64,000 nucleotides of DNA from Clitopilus passeckerianus (lineage: Eukaryota > Basidiomycota > Agaricomycetes > Agaricales > Entolomataceae), in NCBI GenBank assembly GCA_944990035.1, contig CALYLX010000026.1, forward strand, positions 451,401-515,400, written 5' to 3'. Within the stretch, counting starts at the first letter, position 1, and every line of letters starts with the position of its first letter. Positions 47,016 through 58,935 of the stretch are shown in pieces. Position numbers and translations under genes: made by a program. The notes under the pieces were generated by a model that was given only the letters and a program-made list of their open reading frames with translations, was not told where the DNA came from and did no database searches.

Positions 47016-48838
47016 ATGTCTTCAACGCAGGAATTGCTAACACAGGCCAAGGCTACGGCGGCTGCAAACCCCAAGAAAGCAGAAGAGATCTACAGGAAGA
47101 TACTTGAGGAGAAGGCTGGTGCGTATGCACATCTTTGGCCAAGCTTGCTCGCACTGACTGGCTGCCTTTTAGCATCATCATCATCTGACCAAAGCCGAAA
47201 TGAAGAGATCCTGAGGAACAGGGAGTCGGCTCTCGTGAGCCTTGGTGAGCTATACCGAGACCAAAAGTCAGTGCAAAGTATTTCGTGTTGGTCAAGCAGC
47301 TGATCGGGTACAGGAACGCGAAGGGTCTAGCGGAAACGATAACTCTGTCAAGATCTTTCATGTCTTCAACAGCGAAAGCCAAGACCGCTAAACTCAGTAA
47401 GTTATTTGCTCTACTACTAACTGCTGCTTACTGACGTCCCATAGTTCGTACCCTCCTTGACCTTTTCACTGGTATCCCCGGGAGTCGCCAGATACAGACC
47501 GACACTCTCAACGACAACATCGAGTGGGCGAAGAAGGAAAAGCGGATATTCCTGAAGCATAACCTGGAAATTCGCTTGATCTCGCTGTACGTATCCTTTT
47601 GGCCCTTCCCGAACCTCCACTGATGACCAATGGACAGGCAGCTGGAAGCTCAGCAGTACAAACCTGCACTCACTCATATCGACACGCTGCTGACGGAGCT
47701 CAGGCGCCTGGATGACAAGATGATCTTGACGGAGGTTCACCTCCTGGAAAGTCGCCTCTACCGCGGAATCTCGAACTTTGCCAAATCTAAGGTTAGCAGG
47801 TCGCACCTCTGGTCTATGGTATTCGCTAACCAGCTCTCCTCTTAGGCTGCTCTTACCTCTGCACGTACAGCTGCGAACTCGATATACTGCCCTCCGCCAC
47901 TGCAATCGGCTCTCGACCTCCAAGCTGGTGTGCTGCACGCTGAAGACAAGGACTATACGACAGCATATTCCTACTTTTTCGAGGCATTTGAGTCACTGTC
48001 TTCGCAAGGAGACGACGCTGCTCTTGGGGCCCTCAAATATATGCTCCTCTGTAAAGTTATGCTGAATCTGGTTCGTCTCTTGCTGTTACCATTTACACGA
48101 TGCATGCTTACTCCTCTGCAGCCTGAGGACGTCACATCATTACTGAGCATCAAGCTCGCGGCCAAGTACGCCCAGCTACGGGAAGTTGAAAGTATGCGCG
48201 CCATTGCCAAAGCACATCAAGCCCGGAATCTGGCTGAATTCGAGAAGGTACTCCAGGACTACAAGAACGGTAAGCGCTTCCAGCTGCGCCTTCAGTGCAT
48301 CTCGCTAACTCCTCCCCTACTCTAGAACTCTCCTCGGACCCTACGATACGATCGCATCTGGCTGCCCTCTACGATACTCTCCTGGAACAAAACCTACTCC
48401 GAATCGTCGAGCCATACTCCGTGGTCGAGATCGAGCACGTCGCCCAGGCTGTCGGTCAAGGTCGCCAAGACGTCGAGACCAAGTATGTACTTTTGGCGCT
48501 TCCGAGTTCCCAGCACCCTTGACCCACCACCTTCCTTTCTCAGGCTTTCTCAGATGATCCTCGACAAGATCCTCCATGGCGTGCTGGACCAAGGAAGGGG
48601 ATGTTTACTTCTCTTCGATCAACCCGAGGCTGACGTACGTCTTTCTGACACATCCTTTTCTTTCCTGGGGCTTCTCGCTAACATCGGGCTTTTTATACAG
48701 GATATGTACGGTGCCGCTATATCGACGCTGGAACAAATAGGGAAGGTTGTGGATTCCCTATATGCCAAAGTTCGTCGCTCAATCTGTTCTCCGGGTTCTC
48801 TCAGCTAACCGAGGCGCCAGACTGTCAAAATCTCATAA
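47016..48838 (+). CDS. RPN6: 26S proteasome lid subunit RPN6 (PSMD11)
   Basis: Eleven exons (47016-47118, 47173-47266, 47314-47396, 47445-47586, 47638-47791, 47846-48070, 48122-48269, 48326-48482, 48544-48634, 48701-48769, 48821-48838) keep frame for 427 residues. Family marks include KSKAALTSARTAANSIYCPP, GVLHAEDKDYTTAYSYFFEA and DDAALGALKYMLLCKVMLN. The PCI domain reads IRSHLAALYDTLLEQNLLRI, then EIEHVAQAVGQGRQDVETKL and ILDKILHGVLDQGRGCLLLF. The last exon has only five sense codons (TVKIS). Rpn6 clamps the lid onto the 20S core. N-terminal length and motif order are those of intact orthologues. Confidence 0.94.
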
Positions 48839-49124
48839 GTAATCATTCTTGTACAACCACTATACCAAATACATCATCTTCTGCATCACAAGCGGCGTCG
48901 ACAGCTTTAAGTGCATTGTTCTACTTCTGGGTAATCCATCCAACCTTCCGTGACGGGGGCGTTTTGCGGGAACTACGCAGGCACAGCCACCATCACCAGT
49001 GCTGTTGAAGACCTTGTCAGCAGCGAACACGACCTTCACAGTCGTCACACTGGATTTTACAGCTATACTGTGCACACCGTGACGCGTCCAGTGCTAATGA
49101 AGCGCAGCGGCGTATTTTCCCGGC
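48839..49124. other. Intergenic region, RPN6 3' end and promoter of family member D
   Basis: No gene is seen. A GACGCGTC palindrome lies at 49081-49088, 37 bp before the TATA box of member D. Confidence 0.5.
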
Positions 49125-49131
49125 TATAAAT
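49125..49131 (+). promoter_or_regulatory. TATA box of family member D
   Basis: TATAAAT lies 82 nt upstream of the ATG at 49207. Confidence 0.5.
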
Positions 49132-49206
49132 CTGTTTTGAAGATTGTATCTTTGGTTATCATTCTCCCTGTTCTCGTTTCCTCTCCTCGCCTTAACTCAC
49201 TTTATC

Positions 49207-49864
49207 ATGTCCTCAGAAGCCGCCAACTCATCCTCCGCGACGGGATGCGAAATCCAGGTTATGTGTGGTGTCAAGGACGTACGGATTCTGGGCGGGAAAT
49301 TCGAAGCTTCAATAGCCAAGGTCGTTTATGATGCCGACCGCATGCTGGCTCCTCCAACTACGCCGAGCGTTCAAGGATGTAAACTCCATAGCCACAGTCG
49401 TACTGCAATATGTTCTAATTCTCTATTTCCCCTAGGCTCAGTTAAGATGCTAGCCGATGTTGAGCGCGTTGAAGTCAATGGTGACTTTGTCACGGCGGCG
49501 ACGTTAATCGTCCCGGAGATTCGAAATATACCACAGTATTGTTCATATGAGCAACGTGGTAAGCACTATCTCTGCCCCATTTCAATCCTTAGTCTGATCC
49601 CCATATTATAGAAACGTCACCCTCTCCCTTCGCCTATGAACACACAGAAACGAGGGTCTACCTACCTCTTCCTCCGAACCTTCAAATCGCTCAGCAGAGT
49701 AAGCAACCCTCCATTCTATGCAGACCATTTCATGTACTTACCCGCGAGCAGGTCCACCCAACGCGTCTCCTCAGTCGGCCCAACTGAGTCCTTTGACCCC
49801 AGAATTGAGAGATATGACCAGTCTACCTGAGCATAGCGGCCTTCTGATGAGGATGGATCAATGA
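49207..49864 (+). CDS. Small two-motif protein, diverged family member D
   Basis: Four exons, 49207-49378, 49436-49558, 49612-49698 and 49752-49864, give 164 residues; all three introns are phase 1. Exon 1 contains IQVMCGVKDVRILGGKFEAS, matching the first motif of members A-C in hydrophobic and glycine spacing (A has ISMFKSAKNITFQGGSITTT). Exon 2 contains VKMLADVERVEVNGDFVTAA, matching the second. The first intron again sits three residues before the second motif. The C-terminal half is Pro/Ser/Leu-rich without known domain. No signal peptide or membrane span. Family membership rests on motif spacing plus intron position and is less sure than for A-C. Confidence 0.55.
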
Positions 49865-50083
49865 GCGGCTGGCACGCTCGTTTACCCCAATACTTAACAT
49901 ACTTACTGCAGTATAATAGTAATACTCCCCCGGACGATTGTGTATATACATCCTTTCAGTACTCTTACATTTGGGTAATCATGGACAACGAAATAACTAC
50001 CTATCCAATAGTGAACAAATTAAATGATTTGATATCTAGGCGAACCCAAACATGTTGTGCATAATCTACTACTTATATTTCCA

Positions 50084-51870
50084 TCATTTACGAGGTATAG
50101 TCTGGCGATAGAAATGCGACATGATCCCCTCCGTGTGGGTGATTGTGAGGTTGAAAATGGGGTGAGTTGCGTTCTGTCAAACCATATCAGCTTTCCATCT
50201 GTTACACCAGCCAAGATGACGCACAACCCGATTCGCTGGTCCGCCCACAACTGTGGTTCCAGATATATCCTCCGACCAGGAAAGGGACCGAGAAAATACC
50301 TCCTTCCTCAAGGCATCCGGCATGCTCTTCCACGGGCTCTGGGCTGCGAGGAAAGGTAAGCGGCGCTGATGGCGACAGTTATCGACCAGACCAACCATCA
50401 GGAATAGCTGTCGGTGTCCATGAGCCTGATATGGCTTCCTTCCGTGATGAAGACGGTACTACTCGATGCTGTGACGATGCCAGGCCAGCTAGGCAGTATA
50501 GGGTATGATATGAGTCTGCGTTTCTAGAGGTAGGGTAGGAGATTAGAAGCTGGACGGGAAAACATACGATTCACTCACTTCGGAGGTTTATCTCTCAGGC
50601 CGCCTGCTGGGTGTTGGCCAGCGTAGAGTATGTATTCCTGTAGTGCTTCACGGTCGTAAAGGGAATCTAGCCGGAATTCAGAATATATCTTCTATTCAGA
50701 CTAATCGAGCTCACCCGCAATATCCTCCCAGTGCTCTGCCGAGCCGTCGTTATTGTCCTGAGCGGAATCGGAAACTTCAGGGTCGAGTTTAGGGACAGCC
50801 TCCACACCCAAAGCTTCGAGCAAGTTAAATGCTCCTCCACACCACCACGAATAACACCCGTCCACCAACTTGTTCGTTCTCCCTCTGAAACCACCAATCT
50901 CACTTGCCCCGCCCTGCATGTTCACCAACCACCGAAGGAGAAGGGAGACGTCGATTGACGGCCGGTCATTTGGGTCCTTAATCGAGGCAAGGAAAGGGTG
51001 ACATATTATCCAAGCTGCCGTGGCACAGAAAGTGTAGCCACCATGCGCTTCCCCAAGGGCTGGGCGAGGGAAACGCAAGAGTTTGCCGTCTGGGTCGAAG
51101 TAGGGCTGCGAAGACGAAGCAAATCCGCCTTCATATGTTTGACAGGAAGCAAGGAAGGCGGAGGTACCCTCGACCAGTTCCGGAGTTAGGATGTTCAGAA
51201 GTGTTGCAGTGACGAGGAGGCAGTAGATTCCTCGAACGTCAACTTCTCCATGTTGAGATACGGTGAACGATCCGTCACGTTGCTTGCGCGACATGAAGAA
51301 CTTGTATAGCCCTTCCCTGTAAGACGAGCTATTAGGTTGGATCTTCTGCGGGATATCTGAACGCACCTGTTGATTTGATCCCACCCTCCATCCGGCCCGG
51401 GACGCCCAACCATTGCAAGTGCGCAGACTGCAGCGTATGTTGGTAACAAGTGAGGTGCCTGCCCTTGACCACCACCAAAGCCGCCTTCAGAGCTCTGACA
51501 CCTCATAATCTTGTTGATGATCCTGGATAGGAATTAGACTTTCATGAGGCAATACGGCCGTCGATTCCTCGTACCGTTGCTTGTTGTCCGGATCCAGGCC
51601 GATCTGCAACAGGCTGAAGGAATGCACTATCCAGTATAGCAGCCACGGCTGACTAGCGTCCTGACTGATGTACCGTGGAGGAAAGCCTTGCCGTAGGTTC
51701 CTGAGGAGGAAACCGAGGTGTGGCTGCTTGTTCAAGGATGGGCTGGAACTTGGTACGCCAGTAACTGCATCAAGAGTTGGCCTGTGCTTCAAGAGAACTG
51801 TCTCCGTCTCGCGCTGGGAGGCAGAGGTCTGGGTAAGGAATCCGTCGGTTGGCGTCAATCGGATAGTCAT
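50084..51870 (-). CDS. RAM1: Protein farnesyltransferase beta subunit
   Basis: Seven exons (51870-51575, 51522-51367, 51316-50715, 50666-50579, 50523-50396, 50343-50225, 50173-50084) give 492 residues. Prenyltransferase repeats with Gly-Gly-Phe marks run through it ([50 protein letters not shown]). Zinc ligands are the Asp and Cys of DGCYSWW and His ~387 in SYHTLYCLAG. The end matches the family (GGPANRV, then HPIFNLTITHTEGIMSHFY). With the RAM2 alpha subunit it attaches farnesyl to CaaX proteins such as Ras and mushroom mating pheromones. The intron at 50344-50395 is needed for frame and has a weak donor. Start 51870 is the first in-frame ATG. Confidence 0.93.
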
Positions 51871-52277
51871 GAATGAGCGGAGACAACTCAATCGTTTCCG
51901 TTCTAACGCAATCTTTTGTTCGAGGCCTTGATGGCAATCGTCAATTCACGAGGTGCACGTGGTGAGAATGTATTACCAAACATGTAAGTACCTGGTTTGA
52001 CGGTGCCTCGGCGTCAATCATGACCATGACTTACATCGCCTTAAGACTCATGTCTCCTTTCTTTCGGGGGAAGAATCTCTACGATACCGTCCTGTCGAAG
52101 GTAGAAAAACGATTCTTGAGAGGAAGGATCCGAAATCGCTGCGTATGTCTGATAAGACCCTTCTTTGTGACTCGAGCTGCATCGGTCCGGTGCCTACTAC
52201 TATTTACGCAGCATCAACATTAAGACCCGGAATTTCGTGTATAAAACTCCAGGGGCTCGCTCTTCTGAACCACAGAC
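51871..52277. other. Divergent intergenic region, RAM1 and ABC transporter
   Basis: Holds both promoters; no gene is seen and no clear TATA box. Confidence 0.45.
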
Positions 52278-54892
52278 ATGGAGAAGGCCCCTTCTATGAC
52301 GGTAGAAGATCATCTCAAAGAAGGGGAGAAGCGGGAGAATCCAACCGATCTCATAACTCATACCCATGGAATATGGACCTACCTGACAGTGAAGACCAAA
52401 CCTTTTAACTTCTACGAACTAGGGGAAGAGACCGTGTCTGGTTTCTGCTTCTTTCGTCGCGTCTTGACCGAAATATACAAATTCTCTCCTGGCCTTTTGA
52501 TTGTATTTATTCTGTCGAAGTTATGGAACGGAATCGAGGCTGCCGTGCTGATGCGTCTGTCTTCAGACATCCTCCGAGTGGTGGGTAATCCCTCTCTCAC
52601 ACCTCTTCCTCAGGATTACTGAAAGACATTAGATTGAAGTCGGCCGGCGTGAAGGCGCAATTGATACCACGGCCGTAGGGAAAGCTTTTATAGCGCTGCT
52701 TTCCTGCCTTTTATTCGTCGCTCTATGCGAACGGCTAACGTTCGTAACGTTTCTCATTATCAGCAACGCATACTTGTTACTGAGTAACTACCTGCACAGG
52801 AAACCACTAGTAGACACTTTTCGGGCTCGTGTTAAGGGACATTATGAATTCTTCCTAATGAAAGGTCTGTTGCCCAATGTTCCAGGTCCTATTCGTGTCC
52901 AGCTCTTTCTGCTATCCAGCGAGAATGCGGCTAGATCTCCCCACATCCGAAGGTATGTAACGTTATTCATAAAATCCTTTTTTTCACCGACCCCGTTGTC
53001 TAGATCCGGTTTCAAGTACGAAGGTGTCGGCGTATGATGCCTGGTCGGCTTTCGATTCCATCGTTCGCTTTTTTTGTAGTATCGCCACGTCCGCAAGCCA
53101 CCTGGGCCTTCTCATACAAGCCTCAAGGTGTAGTGGCGGTCCATTCTTTGCTGTCCTCTGTATCATCAAACCTGTCCTTCGTACGATCACTACGAACCCT
53201 CAAATGTAGAGCCAAGGTCCGTTTACAGTCATTCCTACTGGTAACACAATGCTCACCACCGTCTAGAGCTTCTGCCGGGTAGTCAAAATCCCCACTATCT
53301 AGGATGCTTGCTTTAAAATCAGTGGCTGGCGACGATTACAAGATTGATACCATCACTGGCAATTTAGAGTCGTACATCACGAAAGGCCAGTTTGGCCTAA
53401 TTATGAATGTGTCATATTGGCGTTGGCTTGCTTACGACCTTCGCAACAGAATACGAAGCAGCACGACAAGCTTTAGGGGATACGAACACAGAGGATTTCT
53501 GGGAACATAATAAACGACGCTCAATATCTTTTGAGATGTTCTGTACGCTACTCGAGGACCTATCACTCGTAAGTCTACAAAGGCCCTATCGTATTTCTTC
53601 TGGTTCACGTTTAGCATTATAGTTTTATTGCGTGGTGAAAGCGATCGCGAATCCTTCAACATTCTCCATGACTTCAATCGCCATACTTCAACAGTCGTCA
53701 ACCACTCTCAGATGGTCGATGAATGATATATTCGAGACGGGAAAGTCCTTCCAACGCCATGTCTCGAAGTTGAAGAATCTGTACGCCCTAGGAGAGGTCG
53801 AGAACACGATAAAGGATGGAGCTGTTTCGTACCCACGCCAGGATGGGACTAGTGAGGACGGAATGCGAATTGAGCAGAGGTGAGTATGATCTCGTGCACG
53901 GATGCTGCACTCCATCTCACAACTCTTACACAGAGGCGTAAATTCTAAATACGGCAATAGCTCGAAGACGAACGCTCTTGACGATGTTTCTGTCACATTC
54001 GAACCGGGCCAATTGGTTGTCATCGTGGGTGCCAATGGGAGTGGCAAGTCGACTCTAATCAAGCTACTCTCGAGGATATACGATGTTAAGGAAGGCGAAC
54101 TCTTTATCGACGGCCTTCCATCCCGGGTGTACAAGTCAATTCAGCTGCGACAGTCGATGGCAGTTTTCTCTCAGGATCACCACCTCTTTCCTCTTCCATT
54201 GCGCGAGAATATTGCTCTCGGTGATCCGGAAAATATCGGCGATAATGATAGGATTTTGAAAGCGGCTGAGAAAGGTGGTGCCGCAGATTTTCTCGATCGA
54301 CTTCAGGACGGGATTGATACTGTCCTTAATCCATTGGATCGGGTCTGGTCTATCAATCTTCCAAGTGACCTAGGCCATCCGCTTCTAAAGCAGAAAGAGA
54401 AGCTCAAGAAGAAACTAGAATTATCGGGAGGCGAACGCCAGCGGACAGTTGCGTGTGTATTTTCGTTTTGTTGTGCAGAAGCCTTGAATTGACTCCGTTT
54501 CTCATATGGAATAGATCTAGAACGTTTATGCATCTCGACTCCGGCAAGGTCAGGTTTGTGGCTGTCGACGAGCCAAGCTCTGCACTTGATCCGGAGGCAG
54601 AGCAGAAGCTATTTGAACGACTCTTGAAGGAGAGGAAAGGAAAGACGATGGTATTCGTCACGCATCGTTTCGGACATCTGACGAAACATGCTGATCTGAT
54701 AATGTACGTTCGATTTCACTTGCAAGTTCGGACTCTGCCAAACTAACTGAGTTTAATTTTCGACTTAGATGCATGAAGAAAGGCCGTGTTATTGAGCATG
54801 GCACACATACATCGCTAATGGAAGGCGGCGGGGAGTACAAGAAGTTGTATGATATTCAAGCCGATGCATTCTCGGTAACGAAGGAGGGCTAA
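52278..54892 (+). CDS. Half ABC transporter of the MsbA/HlyB-like type, damaged or oddly spliced centre
   Basis: Exons 52278-52580, 52633-52952, 53017-53205, 53303-53385, 53450-53568, 53623-53879, 53934-54452, 54515-54703 and 54769-54892 give a frame of 700 residues. The N-terminal half is membranous (FIALLSCLLFVALCERLTFV). The nucleotide-binding half has Walker A GANGSGKST (54028-54054), Q-loop SQDHHLFPLP, signature LSGGERQR (54421-54444), Walker B VAVDEPSSALDP and H-loop VFVTHR, so ATPase residues are present. Two problems sit in the middle. The frame holds only if 53206-53302 is an intron, yet its end looks coding (QNPHYL). The next junction needs a GC..AG intron (53386-53449). It may be intact with unusual splicing, or a young pseudogene. 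Substrate unknown. Confidence 0.7.
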
Positions 54893-55404
54893 ACTACGTA
54901 TTATACTACACGATATTAATCTCCTACTAAGGTTCGATAATTTAATCCTGTTAGGAGGCTACAATTACATATAACCGCGAATGTGACGATGACTGTATCT
55001 TGTCAGGGCTTCTACAATTGATCGATAGGTGCCATTAGATATGATCGTGGTGTGATTTGCCCTGTCCTCACTTTCAATACGTCCTCAGAGTTCCGCCCAA
55101 AAATTGGTTGTTCTTTTCGTTAAAGTTCGTAAACTTGAAACCACGAACTCTACATACGCGCCCAATCACTTGCTGCAGGTTTTCAGCCTCTTCCCAACAC
55201 CAATTACTGGGGTCAGCGAGTAGTTGTGATACACATCTCCATCCCTTCAACCCCGGATTCCATCATCAGTCATATATTTATCCAGGTACCGTGCATGGCA
55301 ATGAAGTGACTGATCGTACGTGGGTCAAATCCGTGAAGGTCGGAACGAAGGTGTTATATATGGCAGCACCTTTCAGAGCGACAACTCATCTGATATTCCC
55401 ACAA
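54893..55404. other. Intergenic region between ABC transporter and F-box genes
   Basis: The frame of the next gene is open further upstream (from 55057), but that part has no conserved motif, so it is treated as promoter and leader. Confidence 0.4.
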
Positions 55405-56823
55405 ATGTCTGCCCAGGGATCGACGACGGCGTCTTCTCAACCCATTCTTCCCCCTGAGCTTGTCACCGATATCTTTGAGTATGTCGATCGCGCCAACCTC
55501 CTGTCACTTGGCTTGGTTTGTCGGCAATTCGTCTATATCAGCCGAAACATGCTTTTTACATGTCTCAAGTTCGAAGGACAGGATCGTGGAGCTAGGAAAT
55601 TCGACCGGTTCCTCCTTCTCATTGCTTCCCCGCACACCACCATCGCAAGGCCCGCTAAAATTCTGCGGATAAACAACGCCTTTAACGCTCGCGGTCATGT
55701 ATGTCGTGAGCGTGGTGATACTCGAACTCTGGCTGCCAAGTTACGACAGTTGACTCGCGTCGAGCTAATTGACATGGCGGCAATATTGATCCCTAGAGTA
55801 ATGCTCGAGTTTATCTCCCACCTCCCAGCGAAGGATATTCTCCTGGATTCATTGGGTTTCCATAATACTCAAGATATCCTACTGCTATGGGAGAGGTTTC
55901 CGCAGACGAAGCCTCGGTTCACACTCTACAACATTTATCTCAGCCACATCGACAGGTCACACTGTGATGTTCTGAAGCAGAACCGGAGGTACTTCAAGAA
56001 CCTACACTTGGCAGCAATCGATTCCGTATCTCTCTCCATCTTTAATGAGATATGGGATCCCTACAGATACAACGACATCAATGTTGTTGTTGAATCACTC
56101 TTCCTTCAGTTACCGGTCCCACCGCGAGTAGAGGCCGATAAATACCTCCAATTTCTGGGACGGTTCCTTTCACGTGTAGGATCTGGTATTAACAGCTTCT
56201 ATCTGAATTTGATAGATATCGCAAATTTAGAAAGTACGTTTGAAACTCATCCCGTCATATATTGAAATCTAACACGTCACTATCAGAAAGTTCTTTAGGA
56301 AGGTTTTGTAGACCAGTCTACAACATCGTCGGCCTCTCCAAGTGCGTGAACGTTACAACAGTTGGGGTGGGAATCGATACGGTACATGGTGGTTCCTCCG
56401 TACTCGCAGCAGCCATGTGGTCGATTTTGAAGTCACTCCCATCTTCCAAGGTTCAAAACCTTATGATCACTTGCGATTCGCGGGGTGAGCTGGATGCAGA
56501 CCTTGATCCATGGGTAAAGATGTGTCGACGAATGAAAGCCATGTTTTCCGCTCTCAAGCAAATACGCTTCCTGGTTATCGACAATGACGCAGGCGTGGTT
56601 ACAGGCAAGGCTTGGGTTCCAATTACCCAAATTAGGGATGAACTTCGAGATGAGATAGATGTCACTTACGAACGATATACATGGCGCATTTCTATCCGTG
56701 TTGGGGTATGTATCCCGGTCCTTGGGCTGTCAGACGCTTTCTAATATGCTCTCGCAGTGTCGTCTTTTCTGGCTTGACTTCTCGACTCCATCTCAGTCAA
56801 GTGAAGGGGAAGCCTCCACGTAG
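55405..56823 (+). CDS. F-box protein
   Basis: Three exons, 55405-56233, 56287-56705 and 56758-56823, give 437 residues. The F-box is near the start: PILPPELVTDIFEYVDRANL, then LSLGLVCRQFVYISRNMLF. The rest is leucine-rich without clear repeats (RQLTRVELIDMAAILIPRVM, SKVQNLMITCDS, LKQIRFLVIDND). An in-frame ATG at 55360 would add 15 residues; the start at 55405 places the F-box where the family usually has it. It is a likely SCF ubiquitin-ligase adaptor with unknown substrate, not closely similar to the F-box gene at 43.7-45.0 kb beyond the F-box itself. The last exon is short, and its acceptor choice is the least certain part. Confidence 0.8.
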
Positions 56824-57146
56824 AACCCGTACGAGTACAATAGAAGGGTTGGGAGCTGGCATCACATTGGAGTATGTAGACTTTAATAGTAAAATAGAAA
56901 GGAGAGAATGAATCATCTGACGAACGCTATCTTACTCGGCGAAACCTACAGGACAAACTAGCTCCTCGGGTTGTTTTGGAGACGCGTTTAGGTCACGTGC
57001 TTTTGGGGGCCTGGTCACGCTTCTCAGATTCCATCATCAGTCTGGCGTAATCGCTAATGTCGTTCAACTCTACCTTCGACTTCCTTCTTCCATCTTCTAA
57101 TTTATCGCAAACACCAATACTAACAGCGTAACCAACGAAAACGGAG
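56824..57146. other. Intergenic region upstream of DSK2
   Basis: 3' UTR of the F-box gene and the DSK2 promoter; no gene seen. Confidence 0.5.
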
Positions 57147-58517
57147 ATGTCAGATCAAGCAGGAAACGAAATACAGATAAACATCAAGGGTACGATAATG
57201 AAGCTCGAATATCCGAGTTTCAACAGCTGAAATGGATAACTAATCAACTCAGGCCCTAGCGAGCTGAAGCTTCAGATATCGATATCGACGGACAAGACGG
57301 TGCTGGACCTCAAGAAGGCTGTTGCGGAGAAGGCTGATGTCGAGGCGGAGAGGCAGAGACTGATTTATGCTGGTATGTTCTAGCAGCTTCCATCTCGGTC
57401 ATCTTGTCCAAACTGACGATTTTCCAGGCAGAGTACTGAAGGTAGATTAATGATGTTTCTACGGCCGCGAGAATATGAGCTCACTCAGCCTTAGGATGAC
57501 GACCTCCTGTCAGTTTACAAGATCCAGTCGGCCCATACCATCCACATGGTAAAAGGCGCCGCTCGAACAGGCCAATCAAGCGCTCCCGCGCCTCAGGCCC
57601 TGCCTACCATGCAAACTGGCCAAAACCCACAAGATCCTCTTACCCAACTCAATAGTCACCGAGGATTTGGTGCCATGGCAGGCGTCAACCCGTTCTCTGA
57701 TATGGGCCTGAACCCCAACGACCCGAATATGGTACGAGTTTCCTTCTCCTATCTGATAATGGTAGCTAATGGAGAACTAGATGCAAACGATGCTTAACTC
57801 GCCCCAATTCCTCCAGCAAATGGCGTCGATGATGCAGAATCCCCAAGTTATCGACCAAATCATCGCCTCAAACCCACAATTGCAAAGCATGGGCCCTCAA
57901 GTTCGCGAAGTATTCAGCAGCCCCCGATTCCAGGAAATGATGTGAGCGTTACCTTACTCTTGAATTTTCATTTTCTAACCCTTTCGTTCGTTATTCAGGT
58001 CAAACCCCCAGCAGCTCCAACAAATGTTACAGATGGCCTCCATGTTCCAAGACCCCAATGGTGCCTTCGCCGGTTTCGGTGGTGGTCAAGGTCAAAATGC
58101 TTTCCCCGCACCCGGCGACCCCAATGCCGCTGCTAACGCAACTACGCCTGCTACTGGGACTGGTGCAGGTGCAGGTACGGGAGCCAACGCCGGCAACCAA
58201 CCGAATCCTTTCGCCATGCTCCAGCAACTACAACAGATGCAACAGGTCTTCGGCGGAGGAAATGCGTTTGGCGGCGGTCCAGGTGCAACTTCTCCCCCGC
58301 CTGCTGACTCGCGGCCGGCTGAGGAGAGGTTCCAGGTTCAGCTACAGGTTCGTTTCGTTTCGCTGTTGAGATTGGGAGCTTCAAGCTAACAAGGCATATA
58401 TAGCAACTACAAGACATGGGATTCACGAACGCGCAACAGAACGTTCGTGCCTTGCTAGCGACTGGAGGGAACGTACACTCAGCCATCGAGTATATTCTTG
58501 GCGGGGGCGGACTGTAA
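57147..58517 (+). CDS. DSK2: Ubiquilin, UBL-UBA proteasome shuttle
   Basis: Seven exons (57147-57189, 57253-57372, 57428-57441, 57495-57731, 57781-57941, 57999-58347, 58404-58517) give 345 residues. The ubiquitin-like domain spans ~8-82 ([40 protein letters not shown]). A central STI1-type region has [20 protein letters not shown] and [21 protein letters not shown] Gly/Ala/Thr linker leads to the C-terminal UBA domain ([20 protein letters not shown], with [16 protein letters not shown]). It binds ubiquitin chains through the UBA and the 19S particle through the UBL. Exon 3 is only 14 nt. Confidence 0.94.
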
Positions 58518-58935
58518 TATTCTTTCTATTGTCATGATATAGCTCCAGGTTCCGAATTGAACTTGCTTCGTCGACTCTCGTTTGCTCTCCGGTGAGATTG
58601 TAGAACATTGTGCGGGGCTGAAAGACGAAATATTGCTTTAAAAACATTGGCCTCCCGAAACGTGCGGTATCGTGCCACTATCCTTCGCTTGACCGATATT
58701 CTTCCGTTGCATTAGCTTATCTCCCCAATGGACTTATAATCTAAGCGGTACAGTGAGCGGCCGCATTTGGAATGATCGCGGCGTTGTTTGGCTATTCGGG
58801 GTAATTTAAACAACAAGCATCCCCAACAAAATAATTTCCCGTCGTTTACTGTTCCACCTCCTCCTCCGCTACGTAGGCACTCCGCCGCCAACCACCTCCG
58901 TCTTCCTATTTTTCCTTTTGGTTTTTCTAAAAAAA
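58518..58935. other. Intergenic region between DSK2 and PDA1
   Basis: DSK2 3' UTR and PDA1 promoter; the latter has a CCACCTCCTCC-type pyrimidine tract just before the start. No gene. Confidence 0.5.
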
